From the NCBI GenBank assembly GCA_024291935.2, contig CM044314.1:29052001-29116000 (forward strand): a stretch of 64,000 nt of DNA. Reading direction: 5' to 3'. This document shows, piece by piece, positions 1-11,156 of the stretch. Each line of letters begins with the position of its first letter. Positions within the stretch are counted from its first letter, which is position 1. The DNA is from Okapia johnstoni. Lineage: Eukaryota > Chordata > Mammalia > Artiodactyla > Giraffidae. The position numbers and the translations under genes are program-made. The notes under the pieces were generated by a model. It saw nothing but the letters and a program-made list of their open reading frames with translations, ran no database searches and had not been told where the DNA came from.

Positions 1-1375
1 GGATTCATTTATAAAATAGGAATTAATTTAATTCACATTATTAAACGTCATTTTAATTTCGAGGTGCTGTAAAAAAAAGACATTTGCCATTGAAGATCTG
101 CCTGCTTTCAGGCATCAGTTGTTTGTATAGAAGCTTTTCTGAACCCTCTCCTGTGCTTTCTTTCAGTTTAGGATAAGAAAGACAGTTAAAGTCGGAGTTC
201 TAGTCAGCTGCTTGGCCTTCTGGCTGAATAGTGCAAAGAAAGTGACTTGTCTTTTATCCCGGATTGATTTAACCTCATGAAGGCCTTGAATAACCAGATA
301 GGGGTCCCAGGCCAAGGGGAACGCAGGAGAATGGGGGTCCAGAGCTCAACCAGATCTTGGCTGGTGGGGGGACCAGCCAAGAATCATAACTAGAGAACCC
401 ACGTCCTTCTGTAAGATCCAAAGAAACTGGGAGTCTGGGGTAGGCTGAGAGGAGACACCCGGAGCAGGGTCTGTGCAGTTGTAAGAACACAGTGGGGACT
501 GGACAGCATAGGTGAGAGCAAAGAATGTCTATGAAACTGCCTCTGATGAGCCCCAGGGCCACTGCTGGTAGAGTGATGGACTTGGCACAGGTACTGTGGC
601 AAGGCCGGAGCCTTTAAAGTATGTGGTTGGCCTGAAACCACAAAAACAAGTAAAAAAACCTAAAAATAAAAGGATACTTCTATGTTAAAAAAAAGTCTGT
701 CTGGTAAATGGCACTTTAAGAAAAGTTAACACTTCTTTTAAGAGCTTAATCCTTGGTGTGTGAATGAGGAGATAGGGGCCCAGCATGGAAGTGGTTTCGG
801 TTGTGAAGCCTCATCCGTGTTTGCCCTCTCACTGGGGCCTCTCTCTCATGGCCCTACAGATTTTCCTTCATTGTCCTTACCTATCTTCCCACCCCGCCAT
901 ATTGATAGGGGCTGGGGGTGACTCAGAACCAGGGCATCTCAAAGTCCATGACTAGGCAGGTAAGTTGAGAGGAGCGAGTGGGAGAACCCATACATGTAGG
1001 GAGGAACTTGGCTTCTTTTATACTGTTACACTTAGTTGCATGATAACTGAGAATCTATCTCCTGTTTTGTATGTATAGGTGATACACACACACACATAAA
1101 TGTAATATATTAATGTATAGAAATATGTTTCTTCTGAGAACCCAATACCTGGATATACTGGGGACAGCCTGATACTGTCCCATATTCCTTCTCTAGGAGT
1201 AGGATCCTAGCATTTTTTTTTGCATCTTGATGGAGCTTTCTTTTCCAAGAAAAAGGATTAAGATGGATATCTTTGAAATTGTATCCTCTTGGATCGTCTA
1301 CTCATCACCCTGGGCACTTGAGGGTGATGCATGCCATGCGTGACAGGATACAACTGTTTGTATCAGCACAGAAAA
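1..1375. other. Apparently single-copy non-coding DNA
   Basis: I recognise no gene or repeat family here. Reading frames are short (under 100 codons), overlap on the two strands and show no protein motif. A short (AC)n run lies at about 1083-1096. The segment could contain distant regulatory DNA, but nothing in the bases shows it. Confidence 0.5.
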
Positions 1376-1535
1376 CACTGTGCTTTGTTCTAAGTACTTT
1401 ACATACTTTACTCATTTAATCCTCACAGCAGTCCCTGAGATGGATGATAATGGATTTACAGATGAGGACACTGAGATAACCAGTAACTGCCAGGCTGGCT
1501 CTGAGGTCAGCTGTTTTAACCATTCTACCAGTCTG
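1376..1535 (-). repeat. MIR SINE fossil
   Basis: Reads as the reverse complement of MIR. It has the 'cactgtgct...ctaagtactttacata' block, then 'ctcatttaatcctcacagcag', then the 'ttacagatgaggacactgag' block in the usual order. MIR is an ancient tRNA-derived SINE, immobile in mammals. Boundaries are approximate. Confidence 0.75.
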
Positions 1536-2385
1536 TTTCTGAAAAGGGAAAAAACAATACATTTCTTTTTCCCCTTTGTTTTTGTATTAGAAGGATGGAA
1601 TGTAATATCTTTGCCGACCTAGATTTCCTGGAAAATTTGGATATTAAATTTTCTAGACTCTCAAGGGAAATAAAAACTCGTTTTAGGGGAAGTTTCTAGG
1701 TCTAATGAACTATCTATTCTAGTGTGAAAGAGATAGCTGAAAAGTGGGGCTTGAGGTGCAAATGCCTTTGGAGGTACAATGAAATCTCTAGAGGGAAAAA
1801 AAGAAAGGGAATTACAGAGAGGGTACCCAGAAAAATGGGGCTGACCCAAGAGAAGCTGCCTGAAGGATAGAGGAGACACACCTTAGGAAGACTTGGCTGG
1901 GTATATGGATTTAGCAAAAGCCTTTTAGCAGAAGTCATGAGTGATGGAACATGTTGAACTTTTGTGACACAATGAACCACACATCCTGGTACCCACACAC
2001 CTGTGTCATCTCCTTCTCATGATTCTGATCTGGTTCTGTCAGTTGTTTTAATCAATAGAGTGCAGAAGAGGTACCACAGGGCCCGTGTGGACTTCAATTT
2101 TAAGATCCTGTACATGTGATCATGTGTTCTTGGGAGCCTCAAGCTGTCGTCTAATAAATCTGGATATGCTTGTTGGAGAGACCACATGGAGAAATCTTTG
2201 GAGAGCCTGTGTGGAGAGGAAGAAGCCCTGAGATTACATGGAAGACAGCAAAGAACCCAGCTGACTGAGGCCACAGACCTATGACCTCAGTCAAGTGGCT
2301 CAGCCAGCTTCCAGCTGTTGGAGCCATTCTAGTGGAGGCACCAGATGTATGAATGAAGAAGTCCCAGCAGACATCACATGGGAGA

Positions 2386-2388
<3 letters not shown>
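1536..2388. other. No gene or recognised repeat
   Basis: Only short overlapping frames are seen and no repeat family is recognised. It is bounded by a MIR fossil and a dinucleotide tract. Confidence 0.45.
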
Positions 2389-2427
<39 letters not shown>

Positions 2428-2438
2428 CGCGTGTGTGA
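2389..2438. repeat. Compound (TG)n(CG)n(TG)n microsatellite
   Basis: An uninterrupted alternating purine-pyrimidine run of about 49 bp: TG repeats, then roughly five CG steps, then TG again. Such tracts are length-polymorphic and are classic Z-DNA formers. The CG core is unusual because methylated CpGs decay quickly. Confidence 0.95.
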
Positions 2439-2599
2439 GCCTGTTGTCTCTTTTTCTCTAGGAACACAGACTATTATAGATAGTAAGGCTTGCTGCACAT
2501 ATTCGTTGTGTTGCTTAATAGAATAAGCTCAAGACCTCTGAACTGGGACAGAGGTAAATGACCCTTTGCTGCAGATCTTAAAGTAATTATTGGATTGAG

Positions 2600-2710
2600 A
2601 ATTTGGAGCTGTGTGTTAGGCTTCTGGCTCTGCCCCTCTGTGACCTTGGGAAAACCAATCAACCTTTCTGGACCTCAGTTTCATTATGGCTACAGCTCTC
2701 AAAAATTTCT
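2600..2710 (+). repeat. MIR SINE fossil
   Basis: Contains 'ctgtgaccttggg', a degraded 'caatcaacctttctgg' and 'cctcagtttcatta', the conserved core order of plus-strand MIR. It is diverged and truncated at both ends. Confidence 0.7.
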
Positions 2711-3786
2711 GCAATTTAAATATGTTTATTAGGCTAAAAAAAGAAACAATGGAGCCATTGTTACTGCAATAATGAGTGCTTAATCATGGTGCAGGTGGGG
2801 ACCATATAATAAGCTTTTTAAAATAAAGCTTTTAAAAGTGGGCATATTTTGTACTTCCTTCTTTCTGCACTTTAAGTTGTATGAGCTGAAAAGAGGTGTA
2901 TTCTTGGGGGTTACCATACTTAATCAATTACCCAGGGACATTAACTGGCACACCTGTTCACATTTACCTTTTTATTACTCGACCTCAGAGCCAATAAAGT
3001 TACAGTTTGCCTGATTCATTTTCATAATACAACAATTGCTTTTAATCATACACTTACTTCCAAGTGTCTGAGTGAATAGGAGAGAATGGCCATATAAGTG
3101 TCAGGGACCATCACTGAAAGGGAAACCCAAACAGATTTTCTTTGACTTAAGAGGCCTGATTGCCCGGAGGCATGCCCTCTGGGCCTGGGCTGTTCACTGT
3201 CTGGTTTTAGAGTGTGTTGGCTAGAATGATTATGGGCCTGTGTAAGTGCAGTAGCTCAGCCCCTGGCAAGCGTTAAGGAGGACTCTGACAGATCCATGCA
3301 TTCCCAGGGCAGTGTCTCATTTCATTAAATGCCCACTGGTGAGGGTGGCTCAGGTCATTCATGATAAAACAGGTGTGACCCAGGGCCTGCAGACAGAGGA
3401 ACTCTGACAGACACGGACCAAGGCGGGGTAATAACTGTGCAGTTTCTGTCTGTTAAGTGCTTTCTGACTCCTGGGAAGACCCTCTGTCTTGCTTACTGGG
3501 ACCCCTTTTCTGCACATACGATGATGGTGGCTTGGTTACTGCTGTTCCATATGGAGTTCTGGAAACACAGAGACTGATAGAAATGGTGGTTTTCAAATTT
3601 AAACTATGGAGCCCTGTTCAAAAAGAAATGAGTGCAGCGGTACCATGTGGGAAGCTGGTAGAAGGAAGAACTTGTCAAGGCAGAGCATGAAGGCTAGCAC
3701 CTCCTGGGGCTGCTCCCTCAGTTTCCACAAAGATCCCAAGTAGGGAGTCTCTGAGAACAAGCAGTGTGGCCCAACTTATTCCTCTT
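2711..3786. other. No gene or recognised repeat
   Basis: AT-rich at first, with a small direct repeat around 'aagctttttaaaataaagcttttaaaa' pieces near 2812-2836. It is of mixed composition later. The 77-codon frame at 3457-3690 has no recognisable motif and I do not call it a gene. Confidence 0.45.
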
Positions 3787-3787
3787 T

Positions 3788-4150
3788 GTCATTGTTCGGT
3801 CACTCAGTTGTGTCCAACTCGTTGCAACCCCATGGACTGTAGCACGCCAAGCTGCCCTGTCCATCACCATCTCCCAGTGAGGGACAAACTCATGCCCATT
3901 GAGTCAGTGAAGCCATCCAACCATCTCATCCTCTGTCACCCCTTCTCCTCCTGCCCTCAGTCTTTCCCAGCATGAGGGTCTTTTCCAAAGAGTCGATTCT
4001 TTGCATCAGGTGGCCAAAGTATTGGAGCTTCAGCTTCAGCATTAGTCTTTCCAATGAATATTCAGGGCTGACTTCCTTTAGGATGGACTGGTTGGATCTC
4101 CTTGCAGTCCAAGGGACTCTCAAGAGTCTTCTCCAGCATCACAGTTCAAA
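3788..4150 (-). mobile_element. BovB LINE, 3'-end fragment
   Basis: Reverse complement of the BovB 3' end. In its own sense direction it runs from 'ttttgaactgtg' through the C-terminal coding part (readable as ...[24 protein letters not shown]...) to the 'gcaacgagttggacacaactgagtgaccgaa' tail, here read in reverse. It is 5'-truncated like most LINE insertions and too degraded to encode an enzyme. A MIR-like block begins directly beside it. Confidence 0.9.
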
Positions 4151-4240
4151 AATATCACACATGAGGAAACTGAGGCCCAGGGACATGAGGGACCTTCTCA
4201 AGAGCAGTCTGAGAGCAGTAGGTGCAGCCTGGATGTTTCC
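4151..4240 (-). repeat. MIR SINE fossil, partial
   Basis: The 'atgaggaaactgaggcccag' block followed by a degraded region where MIR normally has its 'cacacagc' part. It abuts the BovB fragment, which may have landed in or beside it. Confidence 0.55.
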
Positions 4241-4550
4241 TCCAGAAGCTTCTCCACACCAGCATGTTGCTTTTATCCAAGACCTGCAGCCATGATGGAT
4301 TTTGGTTTATTGTTCGTGTTGTAAGTCATGGAGGGCTGCTTCCCATGCTCTCCTGGAAAAAGTTATGTGATCACAAACATCCTTCTTAGAGAGTCTTTGG
4401 GGAAGGGAGAGAGCCCCAACCCATGAGCTGGCTGCCACATTTCCTTGTTGAATCCCCACGGTCTCGCTTTGTGATGATGGGGAAGTCATTTTCCTTTCAC
4501 TGGGCCGGTGTCCCCTTATCTGGAAAGTAAAAATCAGAGCATGTGGAATT

Positions 4551-4770
4551 CTGGTCCTATTAGCTTTCTGTTGCCTCTGTAACAAATTTCCACACATCTG
4601 ATAGCTTGAAACTGCAGCAATGTATCCTTTCACAATTCTAGAGGCCAGAAGTCTGAAATTAGTTTTGCTAGGGTGAAGTCCAAGTGTCAGCTGGGTTACA
4701 ATCCCTCTGAAGGCTCTAGGGGAGAATCCATTCCTTGCCTATTTCAGCTTCTGGAGGCTGTGGACAGGTA
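4551..4770 (-). repeat. Ancient interspersed repeat, class uncertain
   Basis: The order 'ctgttgcctctgtaacaaatttccacac', 'cacaattctagaggccagaagtc', 'ggctctaggggagaatcc', 'cttctggaggctg' matches a common old mammalian repeat of LTR-like appearance that I cannot name with certainty. A second member lies at 39890-40335. Confidence 0.5.
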
Positions 4771-5782
4771 TTGGTGGGGGGAGATGGGAGAATAGCCCCC
4801 CTATAATTGAAACATTTTCAAGAAATAAAACAGGATGATTCTAAACAGAATTTTGATGGCAGTTCATTTATTAAAATGGTGGGCCAAGCTAGAATCAGCT
4901 TAGAGCCCAGTATTTGTCAATTTCCAGTTTATATGATACACTTGCCAAACTTCATAATGTCTACCCAGTCAAGGGTGAGTGACAGCTTTCCTCAGGATCA
5001 GCATAGAGATCCTGATAGGATCCTGTTATTACCTTTTGTTTTGAATCACCACACTGTTCTCTCCAGCCCAGTGGAGAGAACTGACATCCACACCTTACCC
5101 TTGGCATGACTGGGCACTCGCCCTGCCATGTGGTTTTGAGTTTTTGACTTACATGAAGCTCTCTGCAACACTGGGCACACACTGACCCCTCTCCCCTCGA
5201 ATTCTTTTATACCTATCTTCAGCACGTGGTCTAGCCCTTGGTGTTTATGTCATAGCATATGGTGAGAATCCAAAGAAAAGAAACATTTCAAAACTTTTGG
5301 GAAGCTTCTCACATTGCTTGATAGAGCTAATATATATGAAAATGTTATGTAAATTGTGAAGCATCCTATAAATGATGGTTGTGGTTTTCACTGTGGTTCC
5401 CAGTACATGTTTTAATATTACTGCCTGAATAAATGGTGGGTTAAGCTGAGCAACAAGTTGTAATCTTTTTTTAGGGGGGGACACTTTTTTACCAGCTTCT
5501 TCAGCAAGTGTGGAACATTTATTGATAAGGAGAGGTGATGCCAAGTCATTACATGGAGGACAGCTGCCCTGAGGAATGGGCCTGACCTCTCAGAGACTGA
5601 TATAAAACCAAGAGTTCGAATCTATCTGTACGAAATCCATTATCCTGACTGAATAAAACAGGCCAAACTATTAGATATATAGTATCTTTTAATATTTCAT
5701 AGTTATAAAATATATAGTATATACATATAACTGCCTATTACATATATTAGATTGAGACATTATTTAACAAAAACTCACAATA
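4771..5782. other. No gene or recognised repeat
   Basis: Frames of up to 100 codons overlap on both strands without motifs. A very AT-rich patch with repeated 'atatagta' lies at about 5675-5750. Confidence 0.45.
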
Positions 5783-5890
5783 TGCTGGAGAAGAGCACAA
5801 GCTTTGGAACCAGATCTGGGTTTCATTGCTTATGTACTCAGTGGCTTCTAAGATTCAGTTCTCCCATTTTTGAGATGGCAAACAATAACT
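5783..5890 (+). repeat. MIR SINE fossil
   Basis: 'gagcacaagctttggaaccagatctgggttt' followed by degraded 'ctcagtggcttctaagattcagttctcccatttttgagatgg' follows the plus-strand MIR order. It is strongly diverged. Confidence 0.6.
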
Positions 5891-6068
5891 CAGACCAACT
5901 TCTTTTACCTGAATGAAAACAAGAAGCTGTGTAAGACATATATACATATATATCACCTTGAGGTTTTAAGTGTGCATGAAGTCTGCATCCATTCAGTAGG
6001 GTGAGGCAAGTAAGGCACCCAGAGGGCAAAATGTAAGAAGCACCCACTCTCAGACTCACAAGAGTGAA

Positions 6069-6094
6069 TATTTCTGTACTTAAGTACAGAAATA
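6069..6094. repeat. Perfect 26-bp palindrome
   Basis: The half-site TATTTCTGTACTT is followed at once by its exact reverse complement, with no spacer; the centre is CTTAAG. Bases outside (A at 6068, C at 6095) break the symmetry. A specified 26-bp perfect palindrome is expected about once in a thousand windows of this size if bases are independent. It may be the relic of a foldback element, a replication-slippage product or a symmetric binding site. Confidence 0.95.
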
Positions 6095-9000
6095 CCTGTA
6101 ACTTCTCTGCCAGGAAATCAAGAAATTGTAAGCTTCTTGCTGGTCAAAGCTATGTCTGCTACATCTTTCCCCAGTGCTTTGTCCCTTGAGTACGTAACTT
6201 GATTTTCATTTATGGAGAAACAGACCAGCACTTTTTCCCTGCAATCAGAATGAGAACTGATACTTCAACAAAAATTCCACTGCTAGCCCTGAACCATCAA
6301 CTTCTTTAGCAATAAGTGTAGTTTGTGCTTTCCCACTTGTGTCAGCTGTGATGCTTTGAAACAAAAGGCTGTCTCAGGGGTTAGAAGTCAGATTGGGTTA
6401 TCAGGGGTGTTGGGTGATGCTCTTCAGTTCGGATCTACTGTTGTTGGCAAACTGCCAATCCACTTTGGACTGTTGTAAATGAAAGAGCTGGAGGCAGTAT
6501 TTACCCCAACTAGGCACAATTCCAAATTATTGGCTAAACTAGACTAAACTGGAACTCATGGAAAAACTTGCCAGTGCATTTTAATAGCTGAGTCAATTTG
6601 GAGGTTTGGATGCAAAACTATCAGTGTTCAAGACATTGCATTTAGAAATATTCCAACTGCATTTGGATAGCATGTGGCATTGGTCACCGGTTTTACTCCT
6701 TCTCTGGCCTTTTTCCTCTAGCATTTACCAATCCTCTTGGCAGAAAAAAGGGACAGAGAACATTCCCGCTATTCATTTTGCCTCCTTTCACCTGATCAAA
6801 TGTGGGTTAGGAAGTAAATTTGTGAAAAGGTAGTCATCTGGTTTATTTAGTTAATGGAGAGGCTTGACATGTCAATCCAACAAGTGTCATAAATTCTCTA
6901 TTCCAGGGGTAATTTCCACCCTAGATAAATAGGCAAATGACCATTTCATTTCACAGACACAGATGTTTCTGCTCTCATGTAATATGTGCATTCCCCCAAA
7001 TCTTGAGTTTTGCAAAACCGAGCACTAAAAACAATAGGGCTTATTTCTGCTTTTGTACCTTTGTAACTAGACAGCACAAACGAACAATCATGCTAAGAAT
7101 ACTAACAGATTTAAACACACTAAAGAACAAATTTCCTGAAAAATAAAGAAATACTATTAGAATATAGAACTCTATCTTTAAAATGAAGATGGAAGTATCT
7201 TGATTGAAGGAGATCTGAAACAAGGAGAGGCTACTGAGTTCTGAAGACAAGGGCATGATGCCCTTTGGGGAGAATGGAGTAGTTTGCCCTTTTCTATACA
7301 GAGTGTGTGGCTGGATTGAGCAAAGAGGAGAAATGGGGGGTGAATGGGCACCTTGTACAGTATCATAATCCTCCATGGTTTGCAGCTTTCAATCCTGTTG
7401 GTGTACTTGGTATTCAGCTGTGTTCTACTTTAACACACGAGAGAAATCATCTATGGATCCATGTAGAAACTTAATCACATCTGAAATAGGTTGTGTTTTA
7501 GAAATATGCATCATGGCGGAACTGACTGGATTGTGTTCATGGTCAGGCATGATATGTTATGACTGGGATCAGGGAATTGTAAGAAGCACCACAGGTTGAA
7601 TATTGACCAAAGAGGCTCGGATGGTTTCTAGCTGACTTTTTTTCACATAATTTCTCTTATCCAGAAGGGAAACTCAATACCAATCTTTGTACTGACTTAT
7701 ACTTAGTATTATTTCATAAAAGTAGCTTCTCTCCTTTTAAAAAGTTGTAAATTCATAAGCAAAAGAGTTAAAATATTTTAAATATAGTGAACATTTTCAA
7801 AGTAAGTGGATCCTGATTTGAATACAGGAGCAAGATTTGGCTTCCGAGTTTCTCTTATTTTAGTCCCCACTGGCAGGGGAAATGGCTATCCTGAAGACAT
7901 CGAGATGTTTTAGGAAAAACAAAATCTTACACTCTTTTTTTAAAAAAGCTGTTTTGGCTCCTGGCAAAATCTCATATATGTTTGCTGTTTTTAGTTTAGT
8001 TTTTGCTGAACGCTTTGTCTATTAACTTTAAAACTGAAGTGTTGTGCAAGGGAGGTTTAATCAACACAACGTGGTTCTGATTATTTGTGTATGACTCAGC
8101 AAAATGGTGTTTGGTCAGAGCTATTTATTTATTTTTTCATCTTCTTAATTTTCATTTAAACTCTTGAATTTTTTCCCATTTCCTTTCTTTGGCTTTAATT
8201 TAATGAATGTTCTCTTCATGAACAATGAAATATTTGCATTTTGAGAGGCTCAAATTTTGTCAGAACATCAATATTCCCAAAGTGGGACATGACACATTTC
8301 CCATAAAGAATGTTGGGTTGCTTAGAAGCTGGAGGTGGGGCTTGGAAATTTTTGAGTATTTCTCTTATTTCTTGACTTGCTTTTTTTTTTTTTTTTTGGT
8401 TGATGATTCTTAAGACTAATAAGGTTGCTTCAGTGTTACCAATAATGGTAAGACACAAAACAGCAACAAAACCGATCCTCTCATGCTTATTAACTCTTTC
8501 TTCCTTGCACAAACATGTCAACTCAATCGCTCTTCAGCACTTAAAAAAAGAGTTTCTCAGAAACAATGCATTTAAAGAATCTGAAGTATTTTTCATGGAC
8601 TCAAAAAAGTAGCAAGAGTATTTATGACCAGTCAACTTTGAGATAGTATTAAATTTTGTTGAGCAGTTTAGCTTATTTCCTCTCCCTAATTCTTCCAAAT
8701 GATTTCTTTAAGTTGCTTTTCCCGTCATCCTGCCTTCCTCAGTGAACTTGCTCAGCATTTTTGGATTTCACCACCGTGACAAGTGTCAGGGAGCCATTCC
8801 TTCCCAGACTGTTGGCCCGACATGTTGGTCACAGGAGGACTCCAGGCAAGGACAGCTGGTATCCGAGAGACTCAGGTGGGTCCCTGCTCATCAGGGAGTC
8901 CCAGGCTGCTCACTGCCTTCGTCTGAGAGGGCAGGACTCTGGCACTTGCTCTTGGGTGTCAGCTGTCTCCACAACTTCCTCAGGAGCTTTCAGAATGTCG

Positions 9001-9102
9001 GTGAATTCAGGTGGGGATTTGGATCTGCAGAGAAAAACCAGAGGGATGATTTTTTTTGTGTAGGGGATGAGACATTTATTGTTTGCTTAAAATGATCCCA
9101 AG
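6095..9102. other. 3-kb stretch without gene or recognised repeat
   Basis: I find no transposon family, and the frames (up to 117 codons at 8742-9095) lack motifs and overlap others in shifted frames. There is a T16 run near 8383-8398. Repeat absence over 3 kb is notable in this window and may reflect age or constraint. Confidence 0.4.
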
Positions 9103-9303
9103 GGCTTCCCTGGGGGCTCAGTTGGTAAAGAATCTGCCTGCAACGCAAGAGACCCAGGTTTGATCCCTGCGCCAGGGAAGATCCTCTGAAGAAGGGAATG
9201 GCAACCCACTCCAGTATTCTTGTCTGGACAGGAGGACCCTGGTGGGCTACAGTACATGGGCTCGCAAACAATCGGACATAACTGAGCAACTAACACTTTC
9301 ACT
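9103..9303 (+). mobile_element. Bov-tA SINE
   Basis: Full-length ruminant SINE. It has a tRNA-derived head ('ggcttccctgggggctcag...', with B-box-like 'ggtttgatccctg'), then the Bov-A body ('ggcaacccactccagtattct'), then a 3' tail ending 'cataactgagcaactaacac' that is shared with BovB. Flanking 'aaaatgatcccaag' (9089-9102) and 'aaaattatccaaat' (9304-9317) look like a 14-bp target duplication with three differences. Confidence 0.92.
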
Positions 9304-9627
9304 AAAATTATCCAAATATGCCATGAAATACTGGTTCATTTATTTCCCCACCCATGGAACACATTTCCTCTGGTTAACGCCTACACTCACAAGTTGAAAC
9401 CTTGAATCATTACTGGTTTTATTTACATGTACTTTCCAGCTTTAATTTATGATATGGTATGCTTGGGTTTAAACTGTATTTCCTTCAGCCTTCAGCTTGC
9501 AGATTACTTCAACTAAATAAAATTAATAACTTGTTTAGTTTCCAGATTCACTGCCTGAGGTGAGTTGGAAGGTCAAGAAAAACAGGAGGAATGCAATTAT
9601 ACAAAACCTAATTTAAGAATAGCATTT
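9304..9627. other. No gene or recognised repeat
   Basis: AT-rich DNA between a SINE and an L1. Nothing recognisable was found. Confidence 0.4.
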
Positions 9628-9872
9628 AATATTTTTTTCAAAAACAGTTTTAGTAAGATATATTTCACATAAAATTCACTTTTTAAACGTATACAATTCA
9701 GTTGTTCTTAGTATATTTGCAAAGTTGTACAATCATCACTAATATCTAATTTCAGAATATTTTCATCACCTCAAAAAGAAACCTGGTATGCTTTAGCAGT
9801 CACCTCTCATTCACCTCTCCCTTCTTCCCTCTCAGCCACTAATCTATTTTTGTCCTTATAGGTTTACCTATT

Positions 9873-10370
9873 GTTGCTGTTGCTCAGTAGCTCATTTGTG
9901 TCTGACTCTTTGCAACCCCATGGACTGCAGCACTCGAGGCTTCCCTTGTCCTTCACTATCTCCAAGAGCTTGCTCAGATTCATGTCCATTGAGTCAGTGA
10001 TGCTATCTAGTCATCTCATCTTCTGCCACCCCCTTGACCTTTTGCTTTCAGTCTTCCCCAGTATCAGGGTCTTTTCCAGTGAGTTGTCTCTTTGCATCAG
10101 GTGGCCAAAGTATTGGAGCTTCAGCTTCAGCATCAGTCCTTCCAATGAGTATTCAGGATTGATTTCCTTTAGGATTGACTGGTTTGACCTCTTTGCTGTC
10201 CAAGGGACTCTCAAGAGTCTTCTCCAGCACAATTCAAAAGCATCAGCTCTTCAGTGCTCAGCCTTCTTTATGGTCCAACTCTTACATCCATACGTGACTA
10301 CTGGAAAAACCATAGCTTTGACTATACAGACTTTGTTGGCAAAGTGACATCTCTGCTTTTTAATACACTG
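9873..10370 (-). mobile_element. BovB LINE, 3'-end fragment inside the L1
   Basis: Reverse complement of about 500 bp of the BovB 3' end. In sense it begins in the part coding ...SILKSRD..., passes the segment coding ...[17 protein letters not shown]..., and ends in the 'agtcagacacaaatgagctactgagcaacag' tail, here read in reverse. L1 sequence resumes on both sides. Flanks 'tttacctatt' (about 9863-9872) and 'atttgcctact' (10371 on) look like a decayed target duplication. It has no open coding frame of useful length. Confidence 0.9.
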
Positions 10371-10525
10371 TCATTTGCCTACTATGGACATATAAATAAA
10401 GTTATATAATATGTGGTCTACAATCAACTGGCTTCTTTCACTTGATGTAATGTTTTTAAGGTTTGTCTAAGTTGTAGCATGAATCAGCACTTCATTCCTG
10501 TGTTTTTACTGAATCATATATATAT

Positions 10526-10735
10526 GTTTCCCTGGTGGTTCAGCAGTAAAGAATCTGACTGCCAGTGCTTGCCAAGACAGAAGATGAGAGTTCGATCCCT
10601 GGGTCAGGAAGATCCCCTGGAAGAGGGCATGACAACGCACTCCAGTATTCTTGTGTGGAGAATCCCATGGACAGAGGAGCCTGGCAGGCTACAGTCTATG
10701 GGGTTTCATAGAGTCAGAAAAACCTCAGTGACTGC
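10526..10735 (+). mobile_element. Bov-tA SINE inside the L1
   Basis: tRNA-like head with B-box-like 'gagttcgatccctggg', then 'gaagatcccctggaagagggcatg', the Bov-A body and a degraded 3' tail ('catagagtcagaaaaacctcagtgact'). The L1 on either side is not contiguous: about 300 bp of expected L1 is missing at this point, so the insertion or a later deletion removed host L1. Confidence 0.88.
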
Positions 10736-10865
10736 TGATGGTTTTGCAAAGCAACTGCACCATTTTATGTTTCTATTAGCAGTGTATGAGAGTCTTTCTC
10801 TATACCTTTGCTAACTTTTGTTATTGTTATTATTTTTTAAAATTTTAGCCATTGTAGTGGGTGTG

Positions 10866-10985
10866 CTACCCCACGTCCAAGGTCAGGGGCTGTGGCCGTG
10901 AGGAGCTACCCCACGTCCAAGGTCAGGGGCGGAGGCCAAAGGGAGCTACCCAACCTCCAAGGTCAGGAGCAGCAGCGGCACTTTG
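10866..10985 (+). repeat. BovB 5' leader: three 40-bp tandem units
   Basis: Units begin 'ctaccc' at 10866, 10906 and 10946, each followed by '...tccaaggtcagg'. A fourth, more diverged unit starts near 11005 after 59 bp. Repeated 5' leaders in RTE elements are possible promoter units, by analogy with monomer promoters of other LINEs; promoter function is inference. Confidence 0.85.
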
Positions 10986-11156
10986 CTGGCGCAGCTGTGA
11001 AGAGATAACCCATGTCCAAGGTAAGAGAAACCCAAGTAAGATGGTAGGCGCTGAGAGAGGGCATCAGAGGGCAGACAGATTGAAACCACAATCACAGACA
11101 CCTAGCCAATCTGATCACATGGAACACAGCCTTGTCTAACTCAATGAAACTAAGCC

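Noticed and set aside
3788..4150. Host gene fragment suggested by open frames of about 65 and 107 codons
   Set aside because: Both frames are sense and antisense readings of the BovB C-terminal region.
10866..10985. CRISPR-like regular array
   Set aside because: The 40-bp units are directly adjacent without unique spacers, lie at the 5' end of a LINE and occur in a vertebrate genome.
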